This document shows positions 30,860 through 40,108 of a stretch of DNA of 64,000 nucleotides, in pieces. The stretch's first letter is position 1. Every line of letters begins with the position of its first letter. Position numbers and translations under genes: made by a program. The notes under the pieces are model-generated. The model was not told the origin of the DNA. It did not search any database and was given only the letters and a program-made list of their open reading frames with translations. Source of the DNA: Kerstersia similis (GTDB taxonomy: Bacteria; Pseudomonadota; Gammaproteobacteria; Burkholderiales; Burkholderiaceae_B); NCBI RefSeq assembly GCF_965139615.1, contig NZ_CBCSIQ010000012.1, positions 45,437-109,436 on the forward strand, written 5' to 3'.

Positions 30860-31948
30860 TCAACCCCTCTCTGGAGCCAGGATAGGTTCGCGTTCCAGCT
30901 GCACGCCAAAATGCGCCAGTACATCGGCACGCACGGCGGCTTCCAAGTGCAGCACATCTGCCGCATGTGCGCCCCCTCGATTCACCATCACCAAAGCCTG
31001 GCGTTCATGCATGGCAACCGGGCCCAGCGCCCGCCCTTTCCAGCCGCAACGGTCGATCAACCAGCCGGCCGCCAGCTTGCTCAGGCCTGCAGCCACCCGG
31101 TAACGCGGCATCTCAGGAAAACGCAATTGCAGCGCATCGGCCAATGCATCATCCACCACCGGATTCTTGAAAAAACTCCCGGCATTGCCCAGCACGGCGG
31201 GATCCGGCAACTTGGCGCGCCGCACTGCGCACACCGCATCGAAAATATCCTGCGGACGCACCTCGGCGGCAGGCCTATCCTGCAGACCGGGATAACGCTG
31301 CAAATCCGGATAAGCCATATGCGGCACCCACACCTTGGGCAACGCCAACAGCACCGACACAATCAGCCAACGCCCCTGCCCGTCCTGCTTGAAACGGCTA
31401 TCGCGATAGGCAAACCCACACTCACTGGCGGGCAGCACAACTGGCTGGGCGGCAGCCATATCCCAGGCACGCACCTGCACCAGCCGCTCGGCCACCTCCA
31501 TCCCGTAGGCGCCGATATTCTGCACGGGTGCCGCGCCCACCGTACCGGGAATCAACGCCAGATTCTCCAGGCCACCCAATCCCTGCGCCACGCACCACTG
31601 CACCAGGCCGTGCCAGCTCTCGCCAGCAGCAGCTTCGACCAGCACCGCGACATCCGTCTCGCCCACGCGGCGCACACCAGGCAGCCGCGCCGCCACCACC
31701 AACCCATCCACCTCATCCGGCAACACCAGATTGCTGCCGCCCCCCAACACCAGCGTCGAACCATACTCACGCACCAAGCGACTCAACGCGGGCAACTGGG
31801 CGGCATCGGTCACCGACACAAACGCAGCGGCCCGAGCCGGCAGGCCCAGGGTATTCAACTCGCGCAAATCCTGCGCAGCGGCAGCAAGCACGGGCACATC
31901 CGAAGCAACTGGGTCCATGGGAAAATGGGGGGCTGAGGCATTTGACAT
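30860..31948 (-). CDS. murB: UDP-N-acetylenolpyruvoylglucosamine reductase
   Basis: A 362-residue FAD enzyme that makes UDP-MurNAc in peptidoglycan synthesis. The FAD-binding GSTLVLGGGSNLVLPDEVDGLVV is near residues 63-85, GLENLALIPGTVGAAPVQNIGAYGMEVAERL near 124-155, and the catalytic Ser is in LPDPAVLGNAGSFFKNPVV near 250. The long C-terminal part marks a type I MurB. It is convergent with dapB; between them is a hairpin without a T-run. Confidence 0.96.
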   Translation of the reverse strand: MSNASAPHFPMDPVASDVPVLAAAAQDLRELNTLGLPARAAAFVSVTDAAQLPALSRLVREYGSTLVLGGGSNLVLPDEVDGLVVAARLPGVRRVGETDVAVLVEAAAGESWHGLVQWCVAQGLGGLENLALIPGTVGAAPVQNIGAYGMEVAERLVQVRAWDMAAAQPVVLPASECGFAYRDSRFKQDGQGRWLIVSVLLALPKVWVPHMAYPDLQRYPGLQDRPAAEVRPQDIFDAVCAVRRAKLPDPAVLGNAGSFFKNPVVDDALADALQLRFPEMPRYRVAAGLSKLAAGWLIDRCGWKGRALGPVAMHERQALVMVNRGGAHAADVLHLEAAVRADVLAHFGVQLEREPILAPERG

Positions 31949-31972
31949 AGTGCCGTAATCTTATGCTATAGT
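31942..31972 (+). promoter_or_regulatory. Candidate promoter of the first tRNA-Gly gene
   Basis: TTGACA at 31942 is followed by TATAGT at 31967 (19-base spacer; GCTATA at 31965 would give 17). It overlaps the murB start codon region and lies 94 bases before the tRNA. Confidence 0.5.
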
Positions 31973-32065
31973 TGCGTTCTTCGCTTGTTGCGCAGGGCTT
32001 CCCTGAGCAAGCCATCAAGGAAATCTTTCGAAAAAAGATTCCAGCAACGATAGCAAACAAGCCAT

Positions 32066-32141
32066 GCGGGAGTAGCTCAGTTGGTAGAGCGCAACCTTGC
32101 CAAGGTTGAGGTCGCGAGTTCGAGACTCGTCTCCCGCTCCA
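32066..32141 (+). tRNA. tRNA-Gly (anticodon GCC), copy 1
   Basis: A 76-base cloverleaf: acceptor GCGGGAG/CTCCCGC with encoded TCCA end, D arm GCTC...GAGC, anticodon stem-loop CAACC-TTGCCAA-GGTTG with anticodon GCC, and T arm with TTCGA. It is identical to the copy at 59673. Confidence 0.97.
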
Positions 32142-32147
32142 GATATA

Positions 32148-32181
32148 AAAAAAGCCCAGATCAAGGTCTGGGCTTTTTTTC
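32148..32181 (+). terminator. Terminator of tRNA-Gly copy 1
   Basis: AGCCCAGA/TCTGGGCT with loop TCAAGG, followed by seven T residues. The 305-base stretch from here to the MFS gene at 32487 shows no gene. Confidence 0.92.
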
Positions 32182-32486
32182 GTCTGCAGACGTCCACTGA
32201 CCTCTCAGTGCCTCCGCAGGCAATTGATTCGAAAGCCTTTTTGCTCTACGGAGCATCCAGCGAAGCCTACCGGCTTCCGCTGTCTCCTCCCGCCAAAAGT
32301 CGTGCACGTTTTTTTCAAGCACATCATTCTTGCCCGGCTGTCGCCGCAGGCATTGGAAGGCACGTGCCAAGCCCTGGAAAAAATTTCAATTCACTTTGAT
32401 AAGACGGGCGCATAACCTAGCAACACAGGGAGCCAGACTGAATGCCAGCTTCCCCATACACTCCCGCAAAACATAGTCACTGAAAA

Positions 32487-33698
32487 ATGAAAATCAAAGG
32501 ATCGCCATTCTCCTGGGTCAGTTTCGCCATGATCGTGGGCGTCATGGGGACGGCGCTCATCAGCCCCCTGTACGGGTTGTACAAAGACACCTGGCAATTG
32601 CAGACCAGCGACATCTCGCTGATGTACGTCGTCTATATGGGCGGCGCGCTGCTCGGCCTGCTGTTCCTGGGGCGCCTGCCCGACCGCGTCGGCTTTCGGC
32701 CGATGATGCTTTGCGGCCTGGCACTGTCCTTGATCGGAACCGCCATGAGCCTGTTCGCCTGGGACATGACGAGCCTGAATGTCGGGCGCTTCATTGTGGG
32801 TGTTGCGTCGAGCATGCTTACCACCAGTGCGACACTGGGATTATCCAGGCTGTCACGGCATGCCAACCCTCAGCATGTCGCCATGATGACGGGGTTTCTG
32901 ATGGCATTCGGCTTCGGCCTGGGGCCGCTGGTGGGCGGGATCATCGGCCAATGGGGACCGGCGCCGTTGGTCGTCACGTACATTCCAACCCTGCTGCTTG
33001 GCTCGCTGGCGCTGACCGCGCTGTATCGCCTGAAATTGCCTGAAAGCGCCCGAGCTGCGCCGGGCCAGCGGTTGCGCGTGCAGGACATCCTACCCTCGTT
33101 GACCTGGCCGGAAGCCAGCACATCCAAGGCCTTCGCGCTTACCTGTTGTCTGCCCCTGATGGCATTTGGCGTCTTTGGCCTTTACACCTCGATGGCGCCG
33201 CTGTTCCTGGATCTGCTGCTGCCATGGCATGGCCCGGTGGTGAGCGGTACCACTATCGCCCTGATCCTCTTTACCTCCGCCGCCGTGCAAGTCATGACCG
33301 CACGCCTGCCTACCCACTTGACTGGCGCGCTCGGCCTGATCAGCCTGGCCTTGAGCAATGCGCTGCTGATGGTGAACCTGTGGGTCAGTTCGGCTACCCT
33401 GTTCGCGCTGGGCGTGCTGCTCACTGCGCTGGGCCATGGCATGACCATGATTGCCGGCATGAGCATGATCAATCGCCTTGCCACAGCGAATAACCGCGCA
33501 GGATTGCTGGCCACCTACCTGGTGGTTGGCTATGTTGGCAGCATGGTTCCGATGATGGGCATAGGCTGGATTGCCGACCACTGGGGCATGAATGCCGCGA
33601 TCTGCACTTTCTGCTCGATGGTCATCCTGAGCGGCATTCCGGTCGCCGTGATGTTTCACCGGCATCCGAAAATCAGGCCGGCTGCGGCGCAAGCCTAG
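32487..33698 (+). CDS. Major facilitator superfamily transporter
   Basis: A 403-residue inner-membrane protein with twelve hydrophobic segments. The MFS loop 2-3 signature appears as GRLPDRVGFRPMMLCGLALSLIG (near residues 62-84), and TM5 has a GFLMAFGFGLGPLVGGIIG antiporter-like motif. It resembles drug or metabolite exporters (DHA1 group). The next gene, 87 bases on, encodes a siderophore-type esterase, so a role in siderophore or metabolite traffic is possible but unproven. Confidence 0.88.
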   Translation: MKIKGSPFSWVSFAMIVGVMGTALISPLYGLYKDTWQLQTSDISLMYVVYMGGALLGLLFLGRLPDRVGFRPMMLCGLALSLIGTAMSLFAWDMTSLNVGRFIVGVASSMLTTSATLGLSRLSRHANPQHVAMMTGFLMAFGFGLGPLVGGIIGQWGPAPLVVTYIPTLLLGSLALTALYRLKLPESARAAPGQRLRVQDILPSLTWPEASTSKAFALTCCLPLMAFGVFGLYTSMAPLFLDLLLPWHGPVVSGTTIALILFTSAAVQVMTARLPTHLTGALGLISLALSNALLMVNLWVSSATLFALGVLLTALGHGMTMIAGMSMINRLATANNRAGLLATYLVVGYVGSMVPMMGIGWIADHWGMNAAICTFCSMVILSGIPVAVMFHRHPKIRPAAAQA

Positions 33699-33785
33699 TA
33701 TGGTTCATACTGAATACCCAGGTTTTCGACCTCAATTTATAATGACTGATTATTGATATCATTCACCATAAATTCAAAAAACCTT

Positions 33786-34742
33786 ATGTTGCGCCGACGC
33801 TTCCTGCTCGCTGCTGCATGTATGCCGGCCAGCACCTTCGCCCAATCATCCACAGCCGCCGCTCAACCCCAGCCTACCAGACGCCGCTGGGATGAGCCAA
33901 TCGGCCCGACGGTCGCGGACCTGCCGTCCGAGTATTACGAATTTGATCGCCTGCGGTTCGACTCCCGAGATGGCGAGCGCCATTACCGGGTGTATATCGG
34001 AGTACCACGCAAACCGGCTCCACCTCAAGGTTACCCGGTCATCTACATGCTCGATGGCAACGCCGCCATGCACACCCTGCAAGACCAGGACCTGGCTGCC
34101 CTGTTCGCGGACAATCCCCCGGTACTGGTCGGTATCGGTTACGACGTGCCGTCCCGGCACGATGTAATGGCGCGGGCTTTCGACTACACGCCGCCCATCC
34201 TGAACCCGGACGGTACAGTGCAAACAGGTACCGTGAACCGGGGCCGTCCCGGCGGAGGCGCAGACCTTTTCCTGGATATCATCCAGGATGCTATCCGACC
34301 GGCTGTCGAAGCGCGCGTTCCTCTGGATCCGGCGCGGCAGACCCTCTGGGGGCACTCGTTCGGCGGCCTGCTCACTCTCTACACCCTGGTCACCCGGCCG
34401 CTCATGTTCCAGCGCTACGTCGCAGGCGACCCTTCGGTCGGCTGGGGTGATGACGCGCTGCTGAAACGCGCAAACGGGTTTCATGCAGACCAGGCGCCAA
34501 AGGCCATCGTCAGAGTGCTGGTAGGCCGAGGACGTCCCGCCGCCAACCCCGACGCTACACCCGCCCTCTCATCCAGCCCGGCTGCCATGGTTCCACCTGG
34601 CCGGGAGAGCACGCATGCGCTGGTGAGCAGGCTCGCGCATGAAGGCATGGACATTACTTTCCAGGCGTTCCCGGAACAAAGCCACGGTGAACTCTTTGCC
34701 ACCTCATTGCGTCCTGCACTGGCATTGGCCGCAACACGCTAG
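33786..34742 (+). CDS. Periplasmic alpha/beta hydrolase, siderophore esterase (IroE/BesA) type
   Basis: A 318-residue esterase D-fold protein. The start at 33786 gives a signal peptide with an Arg-rich n-region (MLRRRFLLAAACMPASTFAQ); an upstream TTG in the frame is less likely. Features are HYRVYIGVPRKPAPPQGYPVIYMLDGNAAM, the nucleophile elbow LWGHSFGGLLTLY (Ser near residue 198), and a C-terminal His in PEQSHGELF. Proteins of this type hydrolyse catecholate siderophores in the periplasm. A weak Fur-box-like palindrome (33748-33766) precedes it. Confidence 0.78.
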   Translation: MLRRRFLLAAACMPASTFAQSSTAAAQPQPTRRRWDEPIGPTVADLPSEYYEFDRLRFDSRDGERHYRVYIGVPRKPAPPQGYPVIYMLDGNAAMHTLQDQDLAALFADNPPVLVGIGYDVPSRHDVMARAFDYTPPILNPDGTVQTGTVNRGRPGGGADLFLDIIQDAIRPAVEARVPLDPARQTLWGHSFGGLLTLYTLVTRPLMFQRYVAGDPSVGWGDDALLKRANGFHADQAPKAIVRVLVGRGRPAANPDATPALSSSPAAMVPPGRESTHALVSRLAHEGMDITFQAFPEQSHGELFATSLRPALALAATR

Positions 34743-35066
34743 CTACCCTGGGCGCCATAACCCCGGTTATTGCGCCTTCACCATGCTGTCCTTGGACTCT
34801 GGTGATCGGTATCTTCTTTGATTACCAGCCTATCTGTAAATATCCAGGCTTTGTTTCCAACATAAGAGTGCGCACGCACCATTCGGCTACACAACTCGCC
34901 GCCAGTCATAGAATCTTCGACACCCAAGCCGTCGGTAGCCGGCTAGCGCGGGTTTGAACATCTCATTCGCAGGCATATCAGACAATGCCACGGCGCTGTC
35001 CTGCCTTGCCAACATCAGTGCGGCAAGGCAGCCGGCGCATCACTACGCAGGCTGCCGCAGCACCGT
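34743..35066. other. Intergenic region between convergent genes
   Basis: These 324 bases lie between the esterase and the SDR gene. I see no gene, RNA or clear terminator. The base composition is lower in GC around 34810-34870 than in flanking genes. Confidence 0.6.
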
Positions 35067-35831
35067 TTACTGCGCCGTATAACCGCCATCAATCACCAGT
35101 TCGCTACCTGTCACGAACTTCGATTCATCCGAGGCCAGATACAGAATGCCGTAGGCAATATCGTTGGGTTCACCCAGATGGCCCACCGGATGCAGGCTGA
35201 CGAGACGCTTGTAGGCATCGCTTTGTTCATCCTGCGCCAGTTCCTGCACCAGCGGCGTCCAGATGTAAGCCGGATGAACTGAGTTGACGCGAATGCCGTA
35301 GCGGGCCTGTGCGCAATGCAGTGCCGCCGATTTCGTGAAGATACGTACGCCCCCTTTGCTGGCGTTGTAGGCGGCCAGGTTGGGGTCGCCGATCAAACCT
35401 TCGATGGACGAGAGATTGATGATGGAGCCGCCGCCACTTTTCTTCAGCGCTTCAATGCCGAAGCGAGTGCCCAGAAATACGCCATCGAGGTTGATGTCCT
35501 GAACTTTGCGCCATTCGGCCAATGTGGTTTCTTCCACGTTTTTGCCCAACGCAATTCCGGCATTATTGACCACGATGTTGAGCTTGCCGAATGCATCGAA
35601 TGTGGCAGCAATAGCTTTTTCCCATTGATCTTCCTTGGAAGCATCATGCTGTACGAAGATGGCTTCGCCGCCCTGCTCCTTGATCGTGCTGACCACAGCC
35701 TGGCCTTCTTCGACCTTCAGATCCGTGACGACGACCTTGGCGCCTTCGCGCGCCAATAGTTCTGCCGAAGCCTTGCCGATGCCCAGCGCAGCGCCCGTAA
35801 CCAGAGCGACTTTTCCTGCTACACGACCCAT
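35067..35831 (-). CDS. Short-chain dehydrogenase/reductase (SDR)
   Basis: A 254-residue NAD(P)-dependent oxidoreductase of the classical SDR family. The Rossmann motif VTGAALGIGKASAE is at residues 12-25 (TGxxxGIG), NNAG near 90, the catalytic Ser in IINLSSIEG near 137, and YNASKGG (Tyr/Lys) near 154-160. The C-terminus ends VTGSELVIDGGYTAQ, similar to cyclopentanol or hydroxysteroid dehydrogenases. Substrate cannot be assigned. It stands alone on its strand. Confidence 0.93.
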   Translation of the reverse strand: MGRVAGKVALVTGAALGIGKASAELLAREGAKVVVTDLKVEEGQAVVSTIKEQGGEAIFVQHDASKEDQWEKAIAATFDAFGKLNIVVNNAGIALGKNVEETTLAEWRKVQDINLDGVFLGTRFGIEALKKSGGGSIINLSSIEGLIGDPNLAAYNASKGGVRIFTKSAALHCAQARYGIRVNSVHPAYIWTPLVQELAQDEQSDAYKRLVSLHPVGHLGEPNDIAYGILYLASDESKFVTGSELVIDGGYTAQ

Positions 35832-36354
35832 TTCAATTTCCTTGAAAAAAGCATGAACGACGAAGCGGTTTGTGCCGGCCTGATTGTGTCAATGCCGTCA
35901 CCACCCTGACAGGTATCTGGTCAGATACCCGATACCCACCCAGAAATTGGCATGTGCCATGCCGGGCAGGTGCCATGCGAATGCTCGCATACTTGTCCAG
36001 GGTACCCTAATACAAAAACAACATGCCCATATCGTATTCTCATGAAATAACTCCGCGCCGCCCCCCCTGGCGATACAAGGGTTTCTGCATTAGCTAGCGC
36101 CGACAGAGAACCGCATATCTGCCCTGGCCGGATATGCCGGCTTGCCGTTGACAGCGCCACGAAAGTGCAATGGAAATACCGCAGGCCTGCCTTCCAGTAT
36201 GCCTGCAGGAAATACATACGCCGCATGCGATTGTGCATCGCATGCGGCGTTCCGCTTCCGGATCCTGATATCGCTACGGATTCGGCAGTTCGAGGTTCAG
36301 CGTCTGATGTCAGGGTTTCATCATCAAGCCCGAAACAGACGCGTTATGAACGCA
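35832..36354. other. Intergenic region with a 13-bp perfect hairpin
   Basis: This 523-base region separates the SDR gene from the lipase-like gene; no credible gene is present. At 36219-36249 a 13-bp perfect inverted repeat (CGCCGCATGCGAT) with a 5-base loop could end the lipase transcript, though it lacks a T-run on that strand. The SDR promoter should lie at 35840-36000. Confidence 0.6.
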
Positions 36355-37575
36355 TCAAGCGTCACATTGATTGACTGCCACCTGCCCCTTGAATCTGGCA
36401 TCCGCCCAATCGGGGAACAATTTAGCGGCCTCCGGTACGACACCACTATGATCCAGGCCGCTGTATTTACGAAACTCCATCGAGGATCCTGCTTCACAGA
36501 TGGCGTCACGCTCTCGCAGCGTCAATTCGATCGGCGTGTCGTGATCCGCATCCCCCTGGAAAATAATGAATGGCATGCTGCCGCTGGGTTTGAAATCATC
36601 CACCTTTGACATGGCTTGCCACCAGGGGGATCCCTCAACCAGCGCATCCGGTTTATAGGGTTCGCTGACATTGGCTGCGGTGTTCCAGACATCAAAGCAC
36701 CCGTCCGCCATCGCCGGGAATTGTTCCAATCCCTCCGTCGTCAGAAAATCACCGTAGCGCAGCTCAGGGAAGTACGCCTTGATTCCAGGCAGGGTCGAGA
36801 TGACATACCCAGCCAAAGAGGTACTCGTCATCGACCGTAGCGTGAGGTCTTTGATTCTTACGCCAGGCGCAATCAGCGCAGCCCCCAGGCCAGTAAATTC
36901 CGGAACATATTGTGGCGCAATGGATTCCGCCCACATCGTGGTTTGGCCACCTTGCGACCAGCCGTACATGACATAGCGTTTCGAAGCATTGATATCGGGC
37001 ATTTGCTGAGCCACCCGCAACATATCCAGAGAAGACCGCGCATTGGGCTGGCCGGCCATATAGTAGGCCGGCCCTGGCAAGCCTTGCCCCGGATAATCAC
37101 TCATGACAACGATGTGCCCTTTTTCAAGCAATGCCTTCAATGCAGGGATGCGCTCCTCATCCGTATTCCTGCGCGAAGGAGCACAGGCATCTGCCACGCC
37201 TGTGGTTTCGTGATTCCACAGCACGACATCCCGAGGCACCGAGGCGTTCTCGGCAGGCGCGTAGATTTCACCCGATACATACGCCAGTTTTCCGGGTGCG
37301 ATCTCGGAGACATAAACCACATTCCAGCCTTTCGCACCCGAGGGTGCGTCTGAGCGCGCCTGGATATAAAGCACATCGCCGGGCTTGGCATCGGCAGGCG
37401 GACGCCGGTACACATCCCAGAACGCCGAGCCCAGCGGCCCGACGCGAAGCTCAGGCGCAGGCGCGGCATGAGCCGTCCCCGAATCACTGTCACCACCACA
37501 TGCGCTAAGTACCAGCGCAGATGCGGTCGCAGCCAGCAGGGCACTAATAGTTTTCGTACGAACGTTTGCTGCCAT
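36355..37575 (-). CDS. Lipase-family lipoprotein (secretory lipase, alpha/beta hydrolase)
   Basis: A 406-residue protein. The start at 37575 has a GAGGAG site 3-4 bases upstream; an ATG 12 bases earlier is possible. Residues 1-25 are a lipoprotein signal with lipobox LVLSACGG. The hydrolase part shows HIVVMSDYPGQGLPGPAYYMAGQPNA, the nucleophile elbow VMYGWSQGGQTTMW (Ser near residue 200), an Asp in FIIFQGDADHDTPIE and a terminal His in KYSGLDHSGVVPEA. It matches secretory lipase-type (LIP) hydrolases. It would be anchored at the cell envelope. An AT-rich promoter region is upstream. Confidence 0.85.
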   Translation of the reverse strand: MAANVRTKTISALLAATASALVLSACGGDSDSGTAHAAPAPELRVGPLGSAFWDVYRRPPADAKPGDVLYIQARSDAPSGAKGWNVVYVSEIAPGKLAYVSGEIYAPAENASVPRDVVLWNHETTGVADACAPSRRNTDEERIPALKALLEKGHIVVMSDYPGQGLPGPAYYMAGQPNARSSLDMLRVAQQMPDINASKRYVMYGWSQGGQTTMWAESIAPQYVPEFTGLGAALIAPGVRIKDLTLRSMTSTSLAGYVISTLPGIKAYFPELRYGDFLTTEGLEQFPAMADGCFDVWNTAANVSEPYKPDALVEGSPWWQAMSKVDDFKPSGSMPFIIFQGDADHDTPIELTLRERDAICEAGSSMEFRKYSGLDHSGVVPEAAKLFPDWADARFKGQVAVNQCDA

Positions 37576-37958
37576 GGTCTCCTCCATCCCTCGGTTTATT
37601 TTTATAAAAAATAACTTATTTATCAAAAATTCCGAATGTTTATCGGATTTTTATTTATTCTATATAACTAGTTTTTGACCTTACATCATGACTTTCCCTA
37701 AGCGGAAACCGACTCTTGGGTTATCCCTAGCCACCATCAGTGCATGCGTTCACGATCCCTATCAGCCTGGCTCCGCACCCATGCTTCCCGCCGCTTGGGC
37801 CGTCCCTCATCCTCTTTGCGCTTGAAGCTACGCACATCTGCAAACGTCTTCTCAACGCTGTGACTGCATGCCTGGCATTCAACAGCCTGCAGCGGCCACG
37901 CGGATCCGCAGGCTTCTGTCCGCAACGAGATACGTCAGGCAAGGTAGAATCCGCTCCC
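37576..37958. other. AT-rich divergent promoter region
   Basis: The 383 bases between the lipase-like gene and the methyltransferase gene begin with a strikingly AT-rich block (37595-37680), unlike the flanking genes, which is probably the lipase promoter. No RNA or gene is recognised. Confidence 0.55.
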
Positions 37959-39038
37959 ATGCGTGTCTCCGACTTCACCCAGCGCCTGGTCTCCTTCAAT
38001 GCCCTGCCGGTTCACCGCGGCCGGATTCTGCGCGCCTGGCTAAGCGGGCAGGCGCTCGATAGCGGGACGCAACGGCGGCCAGCTGAACATTTTCTGCCGC
38101 TGGCGCTGCGTCATGCCCTGCCTGCCCTGACAGCGGAACTGGATGGCTTGGCCCGCATTCATTCGGAGCATCCAGGCAATGATGGTTCCCGCCTGCTGAT
38201 TCAGCTGGCCGATGGCCAGATGGTTGAAAGCGTGCTGCTGCCGCGCGGCGGGCTTTGCGTTTCAACGCAAGTCGGCTGTGCGGTAGGCTGTCGCTTCTGT
38301 ATGACCGGCAAAAGCGGCCTGCTGCGCCAGGTGAGCAGCATGGAGATCCTGGCCCAGGTGGTGCTTGCACGACGCCTGCGCCCGGTGAAAAAGGTCGTGT
38401 TCATGGGTATGGGCGAGCCCGCCCATAATCTTGATAATGTGCTGGAAGCCATCGAACTGCTGGGTACGGAAGGCAATATCGGGCACAAGAATCTTGTGTT
38501 TTCCACGGTGGGCGACCCGCGGGTTTTCGAGGCTTTGCCCATGCAGCGCGTCAAGCCTGCCCTGGCGCTTTCGTTGCATACGACCAAGGCCGCATTGCGC
38601 GAGCACTTGCTACCCCATGCGCCGAAAATTACGCCTGACGCCTTGATAGAAATGGGGGAACGATACGCACGTGCGACGGATTACCCCATCCAGTATCAAT
38701 GGACGCTGCTCAAAGGCGTCAATGACGGCGATGACGAGCTGGACGCCATTCTGCGTCTGCTCACAGGCAAATTCTGTGTGCTGAACATCATTCCCTTCAA
38801 TAGCCTGGAAGGCGATGACTACCAGCGCCCCGATCCGGCGCGTATCCGCCACATCGTGCAATACCTGCACGGCAATGGCGTGCTTACCAAGGTCAGGAAT
38901 AGCGCCGGACAGGATGTGGATGCTGGCTGCGGGCAGTTGCGTGCACGCGCTGTGGGTGAAGGGAAAGTGGTGGCAGTGCGGCGCCGGCGGCCTGGGCAAG
39001 CGCCGGCACAGCCGGTGGCGCTTGCCATATCTCACTGA
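37959..39038 (+). CDS. RlmN/Cfr-family radical SAM rRNA methyltransferase
   Basis: A 359-residue radical SAM enzyme. The 4Fe-4S motif CxxxCxxC is in STQVGCAVGCRFCMTGKSGLLRQ near residues 102-124, followed by VVFMGMGEPAHNLDNVLEAIELL. The methyl-carrying Cys is conserved in RNSAGQDVDAGCGQLRA near 325. These are the hallmarks of enzymes methylating an rRNA adenine (A2503 C2 in RlmN, C8 in Cfr). The family's RlmN is normally beside ndk and ispG, which are absent here, so this may be a second paralogue. The start at 37959 is chosen by family alignment. Confidence 0.85.
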   Translation: MRVSDFTQRLVSFNALPVHRGRILRAWLSGQALDSGTQRRPAEHFLPLALRHALPALTAELDGLARIHSEHPGNDGSRLLIQLADGQMVESVLLPRGGLCVSTQVGCAVGCRFCMTGKSGLLRQVSSMEILAQVVLARRLRPVKKVVFMGMGEPAHNLDNVLEAIELLGTEGNIGHKNLVFSTVGDPRVFEALPMQRVKPALALSLHTTKAALREHLLPHAPKITPDALIEMGERYARATDYPIQYQWTLLKGVNDGDDELDAILRLLTGKFCVLNIIPFNSLEGDDYQRPDPARIRHIVQYLHGNGVLTKVRNSAGQDVDAGCGQLRARAVGEGKVVAVRRRRPGQAPAQPVALAISH

Positions 39039-40108
39039 TAATCGCCGTCCAGCACGCCGTTCATGTACTTGGCAGGATTCGCCATGAAGGCCTTGAAGGT
39101 GGCCAGGTCGGCGTATTCCTCGTGCTCGATATCCCAGTAGCCAATGCGTCCTTTGGTCGGGTTCCAGACAAGCACGATATCGGTGTAATCACCGGATTCC
39201 TTGCTCAGCCGCAAGACCTTCCTGCGGCCGATTTTCATCGGAAAGATGTCTGTCAGCGCAAAGAATTCAAAGAAGCCGAAGTCGCACTCCGGCAATTCGA
39301 TACGCCGTTGATCACCCTGGAGGAATGCCAGCATTTCCGGCGGCAGCTTGTAGGGTTCGAGCTCGCGCAGCCTGTGCTCGACGCTGTGCAGCTCGGCAGG
39401 TTCCAGTGAGCGGAAATAGGCAGCCAAGGCTTCATCGCCTTCTTCCAGCGCCACCGTGTAGGGGCGCTCGCCATCCCGGCTCGTTGCCAGGACGTCCGCG
39501 CCATGCTCCACCAGCAGGCGGCACATGCCCTTGTCGCAGTTCCGCGCCGCTACCAGCAATGGGGTCGCACTATCGGAGAAAACCTGGTCCTTTTCCTTGA
39601 AGTTGACGTCCACCCCATGCGACAGGAAAAATTCCACTACCCGTTTTTTACGCTCGAAAACCGCGGAACGAAACGCCTGTCCGCCATGCTCTGCTGCGGC
39701 ATGACCAAGGGCATGGATTTCCTCCAAGTGTTCGATTTTCCCGCCGTACAGGGCCTGTATATAGGCATCGCCGCCAACTTTCCGTTCGGCATGCACATCG
39801 GCCCCTTGCTGCACCAGATAGCGCATCATGGCCGGATCGGTATAACGCGCAGCAATCGGAAATGCCGGCGCATCTGCCCGGTTCAGGCTGGCGCCATGCT
39901 CAACCAGCCACCGCACCGAGGCACGCGCATTGACGCACAAGGCCAGTACCAGCGGCCTTTCCTGGATGTGTTTGCTCAAGGACAGCGGGGCTTCGATATC
40001 CCAGCCTGAAGATAAAAAGGCATCCAGAGCGGCAGCATCCCCTGCCAGCAATGCCTCGACTACGGGCGGCACCTGTTCAAAACTGCCCAGGTCTGCGATC
40101 TTGATCAT
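39032..40108 (-). CDS. Ankyrin-repeat protein with SUKH/SMI1-like C-terminal domain
   Basis: A 358-residue protein without signal peptide. Residues 50-230 hold ankyrin-type repeats (ASVRWLVEHGASLNRADA, AMMRYLVQQGADVHAE, RVVEFFLSHGVDVNF, TPLLVAARNCDKGMCRLLVEHGADV). Residues 250-345 (KLPPEMLAFLQG, FGFFEFFALTDIF, DIVLVWNPTKGRIGYWDIEHEEYADLATFKAFM) resemble the SMI1/KNR4 (SUKH) fold of immunity proteins. It overlaps the rlmN-like gene tail to tail by 7 bases and the upstream small gene by 4. Immunity function is inferred. Confidence 0.75.
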   Translation of the reverse strand: MIKIADLGSFEQVPPVVEALLAGDAAALDAFLSSGWDIEAPLSLSKHIQERPLVLALCVNARASVRWLVEHGASLNRADAPAFPIAARYTDPAMMRYLVQQGADVHAERKVGGDAYIQALYGGKIEHLEEIHALGHAAAEHGGQAFRSAVFERKKRVVEFFLSHGVDVNFKEKDQVFSDSATPLLVAARNCDKGMCRLLVEHGADVLATSRDGERPYTVALEEGDEALAAYFRSLEPAELHSVEHRLRELEPYKLPPEMLAFLQGDQRRIELPECDFGFFEFFALTDIFPMKIGRRKVLRLSKESGDYTDIVLVWNPTKGRIGYWDIEHEEYADLATFKAFMANPAKYMNGVLDGDYQ

